Positions 7,168 to 11,048 of a stretch of DNA of 11,048 nucleotides are shown one piece after another. Where the stretch lies: positions 103,863 to 114,910 of the forward strand of contig DJVJ01000014.1 in assembly GCA_002441135.1 (NCBI GenBank), written 5' to 3'. Position 1 is the stretch's first letter. The number at the start of each line of letters is the position of its first letter. This DNA comes from Caryophanales bacterium UBA6259 (GTDB lineage: Bacteria > Bacillota > Bacilli > Tepidibacillales > Tepidibacillaceae). The notes beneath the pieces were generated by a model. The model ran no database searches, was not told where the DNA came from, and saw only the letters and a program-made list of their open reading frames with translations. Made by a program: the position numbers and the translations under genes.

Positions 7168-8031
7168 ATGAGTGATGTTATTAAAAATCGTTTTGAATTT
7201 GTTATTTTGTTTGATGTTGAAAACGGAAATCCCAATGGAGACCCGGATGCAGGGAATATGCCAAGAATTGACGCAGAGACAGGTTATGGTATTGTAACCG
7301 ATGTAAGTATTAAAAGAAAAATAAGAAATTATGTTGAGGTTTTAAAAGAAGAAACCCAAGGATTTAAGATATATGTAAAGGAAGGAGCAGTGTTAAACAG
7401 TCAACATGAAACTGCATATATTGCAAAAGGAATTAAAACTGATGAAAAAGTTTCAAAGGAACAAATCACAGAGTTAAGGGATTTTATGTGTGCAAATTTT
7501 TATGATATACGAACATTTGGAGCAGTGATGACAACAGGTGTAAATTGTGGACAAGTTAGAGGGCCCGTACAAATTAATTTTGCAAGAAGCATTGATCCAA
7601 TTGTAGCGCAAGAAATAACCATTACACGTATGGCTGTAACTACTGTTAAAGATGCTGAAAAAAAGACAAATGAAATGGGTAGAAAACATATCGTTCCGTA
7701 TGCATTGTATAAGACAGAAGGATACATCTCAGCTAATATTGCAAAGAAAACAACTGGTTTCTCAGAGGAAGATCTGGAGCTGTTATGGGAAGCAATAATA
7801 AATATGTATGAACATGATCATTCTGCAGCAAGAGGCAAAATGGCTGTTCGTAAGTTAATCATTTTTAAACATGATAACGAACTTGGCAATACTCAATCAC
7901 ACAAATTATTCGAATTAATAAACGTAACAAGAAAAGACAATGATAAACCAGCTCGAAAATATACTGATTATCATATTGAAATAGATACTACCAAAGTACC
8001 TGATGGTGTGACAATAATAGAGAAATTATGA
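7168..8031 (+). CDS. cas7c: CRISPR-associated protein Cas7c (Csd2), Cascade backbone, type I-C
   Basis: The repeated backbone subunit that polymerises along the crRNA spacer in Cascade. The 287 residues show the Cas7/Csd2 pattern: N-terminal RFEFVILFDVENGNPNGDPD (8-27) with the NGNPNGDPD signature, the TDVSIKRKIRNY helix (44-55), the block FGAVMTTGVNCGQVRGPVQI, and HDHSAARGKMAVRKLIIF near the C-terminus. ATG 7168 follows AAGGAGG (7154-7160) at 7 nt, which with the cas11c site is the best ribosome binding site in the operon and fits the need for many copies of this subunit. The stop overlaps the cas4 start (ATGA, 8028-8031). Confidence 0.96.
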   Translation: MSDVIKNRFEFVILFDVENGNPNGDPDAGNMPRIDAETGYGIVTDVSIKRKIRNYVEVLKEETQGFKIYVKEGAVLNSQHETAYIAKGIKTDEKVSKEQITELRDFMCANFYDIRTFGAVMTTGVNCGQVRGPVQINFARSIDPIVAQEITITRMAVTTVKDAEKKTNEMGRKHIVPYALYKTEGYISANIAKKTTGFSEEDLELLWEAIINMYEHDHSAARGKMAVRKLIIFKHDNELGNTQSHKLFELINVTRKDNDKPARKYTDYHIEIDTTKVPDGVTIIEKL

Positions 8032-8702
8032 TTCCAAAATATAAAGATGATGAACTTTTAGCCATTTCAGGTATTCAACATTTTGCATTTTGCCAAAGAC
8101 AATGGGCATTAATCCATATTGAAAAGCAATGGTTTGAAAACTTACTAACTGTAGAAGGTAAGCATTTACATGAACGTGTTGATAATCCTGATTTTTTCGA
8201 AGCTAGAGGGGGAATTTTAACAGCACGTTCTGTGCCGCTCTCTTCGTATGCTTTGGGTTTTTATGGCATAGCAGATTTGATTGAATTTCATGCGGTCGAG
8301 GAAAAAGGTATAACGTTAAATGGACGAGTTGGAAAATGGTTTCCTGTACCGATAGAATATAAAAGAGGAAAACCCAAAAAGAATATCATTGACGAAGTGC
8401 AATTATGTACTCAGGCAATGTGTTTGGAGGAAATGCAAGGCATCAAAATTGACTATGGATATATTTATTATGGAGAAACAAGGCATAGAAACAAAGTAGT
8501 ATTTGATCTTGAATTAAGAAAATACGTTGAAAGTTTTTCAGAGCAGATGCACGAAATGTATGACAAACAAATTACACCTAAAGCGTCAACATCAGATAGA
8601 GATTGTAAATCATGTTCTTTAGTCAATATTTGTCTTCCTAAACTTGGAATAAAAGTAACTAGCGTTAGTAATTATATTAATAAATTTATCGGAAAGGTAT
8701 AA
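8028..8702 (+). CDS. cas4: CRISPR-associated exonuclease Cas4 (RecB-like, Fe-S), adaptation
   Basis: Cas4 trims new spacer precursors and recognises their PAM together with Cas1-Cas2, so that spacers enter the array in the right length and direction. The 224 residues contain the Fe-S cysteines C22 (FCQRQW) and C193, C196, C202 (CKSC...IC) and the RecB nuclease residues: H48, D83 in GIADLIEF, E110-x-K112 in PIEYKRGK and Q126 in EVQLC. All appear intact. The ATG overlaps the cas7c stop by 4 nt and has no clear ribosome binding site of its own, so translation is probably coupled to cas7c. Only 2 nt separate it from cas1. Confidence 0.95.
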   Translation: MIPKYKDDELLAISGIQHFAFCQRQWALIHIEKQWFENLLTVEGKHLHERVDNPDFFEARGGILTARSVPLSSYALGFYGIADLIEFHAVEEKGITLNGRVGKWFPVPIEYKRGKPKKNIIDEVQLCTQAMCLEEMQGIKIDYGYIYYGETRHRNKVVFDLELRKYVESFSEQMHEMYDKQITPKASTSDRDCKSCSLVNICLPKLGIKVTSVSNYINKFIGKV

Positions 8703-8704
8703 TT

Positions 8705-9736
8705 ATGAAAAAACTCTTAAATGTTTTATACGTTACAACGCCAAACTCTTATTTATCATTGGATGGAGAGAATATTGTTATTTTAGTAGAGGGAATTGAA
8801 AAATTTCGCATCCCTATACACAATATAGAAAGTATTGTATGTTTTGGTTTTATGGGTGCTAGTCCTGCCTTAATGGGTTTTTGTGCCAAAAAAGGTGTAG
8901 GTTTATCTTTTATAACTCCAAATGGAAAGTTTTTGGCCCGTGTAACTGGTGGTGTACAAGGAAATGTGTTGTTAAGAAAAAAGCAATATCGCGTTTCAGA
9001 AAGCGAACCTGAAATTACATCAATATCCAAAAATTTTATTACAGCTAAACTGATAAATACTAGAGTTGTAATCGAAAGAGCGATTCGAGATCATCCCGAA
9101 CAAGTTAATATTGTGGATCTCCAAGAGGCATCTTCTTACTTAAGAACTAACATAGGAAGACTCCAAAAAAGTGATACACTTGATGAAATACGTGGTATTG
9201 AGGGGGATAGCGCAAAAAAATATTTTGAAGTATTTAATGAATTAATTTTGCAACAAAAGGATAGTTTTTATATGTTGAAAAGAAATAAAAGGCCTCCGAT
9301 AGATAATTTAAATGCATTACTTTCTTTTCTATATACATTGTTAGCACATGACATACAATCTGCTCTTGAAACTGTAGGATTAGATCCATATGTGGGTTTT
9401 TTACATAGGGACAGGCCTGGAAGAGCATCTCTTGCTTTAGATATGATGGAAGAATTTCGTGCCTATTTCGCTGACAGATTAGCTCTTTCTTTAATCAATA
9501 GAAAGCAAATAACAGATAGAGGATTTACAATAAAAGAAAGTGGCGGTGTTCAAATGGATAACGACACAAGAAAAGAAGTATTAACTGCATGGCAAAAACG
9601 AAAACAGGAGCAAATAACTCATCCATTTTTAAATGAAAAAGTTAATGTTGGTCTATTGCCATATGTTCAAGCTTTATTACTAGCTCGTTATCTAAGGGGA
9701 GATATAGACGCATATCCTCCATTTTTGTGGAAATAG
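8705..9736 (+). CDS. cas1: CRISPR-associated integrase Cas1, type I-C
   Basis: The metal-dependent integrase that, with Cas2, inserts new spacers at the leader end of the array. The 343 residues include the beta-rich N-terminal domain and the helical catalytic domain. Likely metal ligands are E166 (RGIEGDSAKKYF), H234 (VGFLHRDRPGR) and the acidic LALDMMEEFR segment (D246/E249/E250), which are the hallmarks of Cas1. The C-terminal QALLLARYLRGDIDAYPPFLWK is typical of the type I-C branch. ATG 8705 follows AAAGG (8693-8697) at 7 nt and starts 2 nt after cas4; cas2 follows after 9 nt. Confidence 0.97.
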   Translation: MKKLLNVLYVTTPNSYLSLDGENIVILVEGIEKFRIPIHNIESIVCFGFMGASPALMGFCAKKGVGLSFITPNGKFLARVTGGVQGNVLLRKKQYRVSESEPEITSISKNFITAKLINTRVVIERAIRDHPEQVNIVDLQEASSYLRTNIGRLQKSDTLDEIRGIEGDSAKKYFEVFNELILQQKDSFYMLKRNKRPPIDNLNALLSFLYTLLAHDIQSALETVGLDPYVGFLHRDRPGRASLALDMMEEFRAYFADRLALSLINRKQITDRGFTIKESGGVQMDNDTRKEVLTAWQKRKQEQITHPFLNEKVNVGLLPYVQALLLARYLRGDIDAYPPFLWK

Positions 9737-9745
9737 GTGATATAA

Positions 9746-10036
9746 ATGATGGTATTAATTACTTACGATGTAAACACGGAGACAAACGCAGGAAAAAGAA
9801 GATTAAGGAAGATTGCAAAACAATGTGTTAACAAATGCCAAAGAGTTCAAAATTCAGTATTTGAATGTTTAGTAGACCCAGCACAATTTTCAGAGCTTAG
9901 GAACAAACTGGAGAAAATAGCTGATCCTTCTTTTGATAGTTTAAGATATTATTTTTTAGGTGATAAATGGAAAAATCGTGTTGAACATTTTGGAGCAAAA
10001 TCTACTTATGATCCAGAGGGGATACTAATTACTTAA
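9746..10036 (+). CDS. cas2: CRISPR-associated protein Cas2, adaptation
   Basis: A small ferredoxin-fold protein whose dimer bridges two Cas1 dimers in the spacer integration complex. The 96 residues start MMVLITYDVNTET, with the conserved aspartate at D8, continue through KRRLRKIAKQCVNKCQRVQNSVFEC, and end DSLRYYFLGDKWKNRVEHFG, as is usual for the type I-C branch. The ribosome binding site AGGTGA (9735-9740) overlaps the cas1 stop and is 5 nt before ATG 9746; ATG 9749 is an equally possible start 8 nt from it. It is the last gene of the operon, and no strong terminator separates it from the CRISPR leader. Confidence 0.95.
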   Translation: MMVLITYDVNTETNAGKRRLRKIAKQCVNKCQRVQNSVFECLVDPAQFSELRNKLEKIADPSFDSLRYYFLGDKWKNRVEHFGAKSTYDPEGILIT

Positions 10037-10148
10037 ATATTTTTTAGTATGCGAACCTATTGCTTACATATTTCTGTTGGGACATTCGCAGACCATTATT
10101 ATAAATAATTCTTTGTATTTTATTATTTTTTCTACATTTTTTACGAGT

Positions 10149-10177
10149 ACACCAATTTAGATTCGCGAAAATGGTGT
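10149..10177 (+). promoter_or_regulatory. Imperfect palindrome in the leader
   Basis: ACACCAATTT (10149-10158) faces AAAATGGTGT (10168-10177): 9 of 10 positions pair, around a 9-bp centre. The palindrome TTCGCGAA (10162-10169) overlaps the centre. The right arm can alternatively form a hairpin AATGGT/ACCATT (10170-10175 with 10183-10188). It may be a protein binding site for regulation or adaptation; no function is shown. Confidence 0.45.
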
Positions 10178-10185
10178 CTTTAACC

Positions 10186-10207
10186 ATTGATATAATCAAT
10201 TTTTTTT
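10186..10207 (+). terminator. Weak terminator-like hairpin between cas2 and the array
   Basis: ATTGAT-ATA-ATCAAT (10186-10200) is a perfect 6-bp inverted repeat followed at once by T residues to 10207. The stem is AT-rich with a 3-nt loop, so it may only partly stop readthrough from the cas operon. It overlaps the array promoter. Confidence 0.3.
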
Positions 10208-10215
10208 AGTATACT
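10187..10215 (+). promoter_or_regulatory. Sigma-A-like promoter of the CRISPR array
   Basis: TTGATA (10187-10192; 5 of 6 to TTGACA) is followed after exactly 17 bp by TATACT (10210-10215; 5 of 6 to TATAAT). The -10 box touches the first base of repeat 1, so transcription would start near 10222, inside that repeat. A second -10-like TATAAT at 10191-10196 lacks a good -35 box and is the weaker candidate. Confidence 0.6.
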
Positions 10216-11048
10216 GTCGCACCTCGTGTAGGTGCGTGGATTGAAACTTTATATTTATTAATTTATCTTTAGGGTATATAGTCGCACCTCGTGTAGGTGC
10301 GTGGATTGAAACACTTGGTATAAAAGCCGTTCTTATTAGCTGTGATAAAGGTCGCACCTCGTGTAGGTGCGTGGATTGAAACCAGATAACACGGATCAAG
10401 GTTATATATACCCTTCATGTCGCACCTCGTGTAGGTGCGTGGATTGAAACTCCAGAAGGTTTAATTTATGCTTACAATGTATCTTGTCGCACCTCGTGTA
10501 GGTGCGTGGATTGAAACAATGTTTTTCTTTCGTTATTGTTATTAGGTGTAGGTCGCACCTCGTGTAGGTGCGTGGATTGAAACATGGTAATTTACAACTT
10601 CTTATAAGCCCTAATACGTCGCACCTCGTGTAGGTGCGTGGATTGAAACTTCCCATAGTTCTTTATTAAAAGGTAATCCTTTTGGGTCGCACCTCGTGTA
10701 GGTGCGTGGATTGAAACAGAGAGGCATTCTATTAGTTATAAATTCTAAAAGTCGCACCTCGTGTAGGTGCGTGGATTGAAACAAAAACATTTGATAGTGA
10801 TGAATTAAGAGACGTAGTCGCACCTCGTGTAGGTGCGTGGATTGAAACTTCTATTAAATCTTGTTAATGTAAATTTCGTACTAAAGTCGCACCTCGTGTA
10901 GGTGCGTGGATTGAAACCTTTCTAGAACAGTCAAGCCCTAAGAGGACTTAAGTCGCACCTCGTGTAGGTGCGTGGATTGAAACTTTTGCAATAGCCACAA
11001 TAAACCTCCTCCTTTAAGTCGCACCTCGTGTAGGTGCGTGGATTGAAA
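10216..11048 (+). CRISPR. Type I-C CRISPR array, 13 repeats and 12 spacers, cut by the window end
   Basis: The 32-bp repeat has stem arms CGCACCT and AGGTGCG (repeat positions 3-9 and 15-21) around the loop CGTGT, then an 11-nt tail TGGATTGAAAC, which matches the handle expected from Cas5c cutting after position 21. Repeats start at 10216, 10281, 10351, 10419, 10486, 10552, 10618, 10686, 10751, 10817, 10886, 10952 and 11018. All are identical; the last lacks its final C only because the window ends. Spacer lengths in order are 33, 38, 36, 35, 34, 34, 36, 33, 34, 37, 34 and 34 bp, and all differ. The leader is on the left, so spacer 1 is the newest. No degenerate terminal repeat is reached, so the array goes on past the edge. 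Identical repeats and intact cas genes suggest an active locus. Confidence 0.99.

Larger units (their letters stand above)
10037..10215 (+). promoter_or_regulatory. CRISPR leader
   Basis: A 179-bp AT-rich, gene-free stretch between cas2 and the first repeat. Its position at the cas-proximal end, the repeat orientation (ATTGAAAC end away from it), and the promoter within it mark it as the leader, where Cas1-Cas2 insert new spacers. It contains a 6-bp inverted pair TGCGAA (10050-10055) / TTCGCA (10085-10090), a larger imperfect palindrome at 10149-10177, and promoter elements listed separately. Confidence 0.85.

Noticed and set aside
7474..7727. Two overlapping minus-strand open frames opposite cas7c.
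   Set aside because: They lie opposite a well-supported gene, have no ribosome binding site or family resemblance, and are shadows.
8749..9428. Two minus-strand open frames opposite cas1.
   Set aside because: Shadows of the conserved cas1 reading frame, with no independent support.
2477..10036. The idea that this operon is a new defence system.
   Set aside because: Gene order, every protein motif, and the repeat hairpin match a standard type I-C CRISPR-Cas system; there is no extra gene inside the operon other than the internal cas11c.
10196..10823. Three minus-strand open frames with repeated FNPRTYTRCD / FQSTHLHEVR / SIHAPTRGAT peptides.
   Set aside because: They are translations of the CRISPR repeats in three frames; the repeated peptide is the repeat itself, and no start signals are present.

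Overview
The window comes from a low-GC Gram-positive bacterium, most likely Bacillus or a close relative. The evidence is the AT-rich base composition, strong AAGGAGG-type ribosome binding sites, several TTG/GTG starts, and a first gene of the DUF4179 type found mainly in Bacillus-like Firmicutes. Every real gene lies on the + strand.

Positions 1-2322 hold three ordinary chromosomal genes that look unrelated to each other: the 3' part of a membrane-anchored DUF4179 (putative anti-sigma) protein, a small four-helix membrane protein resembling the PF06541 'putative ABC transporter permease' family, and a Nudix hydrolase with a perfect Nudix box. Hairpins after the first and second genes look like transcription terminators.

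Positions 2323-10036 are a complete and apparently intact type I-C CRISPR-Cas operon in the canonical order cas3-cas5c-cas8c-cas7c-cas4-cas1-cas2. Gaps are at most 24 nt and one junction overlaps by 4 nt. An in-frame internal start inside cas8c (GTG at 6787 behind a near-perfect ribosome binding site) very probably makes Cas11c, the small Cascade subunit, as a separate protein. Cas5c cuts pre-crRNA and caps the 5' handle; Cas7c, Cas8c, Cas11c and Cas5c form Cascade; Cas3 unwinds and degrades targeted DNA; Cas4, Cas1 and Cas2 select, trim and insert new spacers.

Positions 10037-10215 are the AT-rich leader. It contains an imperfect palindrome, a second hairpin competing with it, and a good sigma-A-like promoter whose -10 box touches the first repeat. 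From 10216 to the right edge runs a CRISPR array of 13 identical 32-bp repeats (the last lacks one base only because the window ends) and 12 spacers of 33-38 bp. The array continues outside the window.

I see no undescribed defence system here. The system is a known one; the points worth a second look are the internal cas11c start, the promoter/terminator-like arrangement at the leader-repeat junction, the leader palindromes, and a spacer that appears to cover a translation start site of its target.
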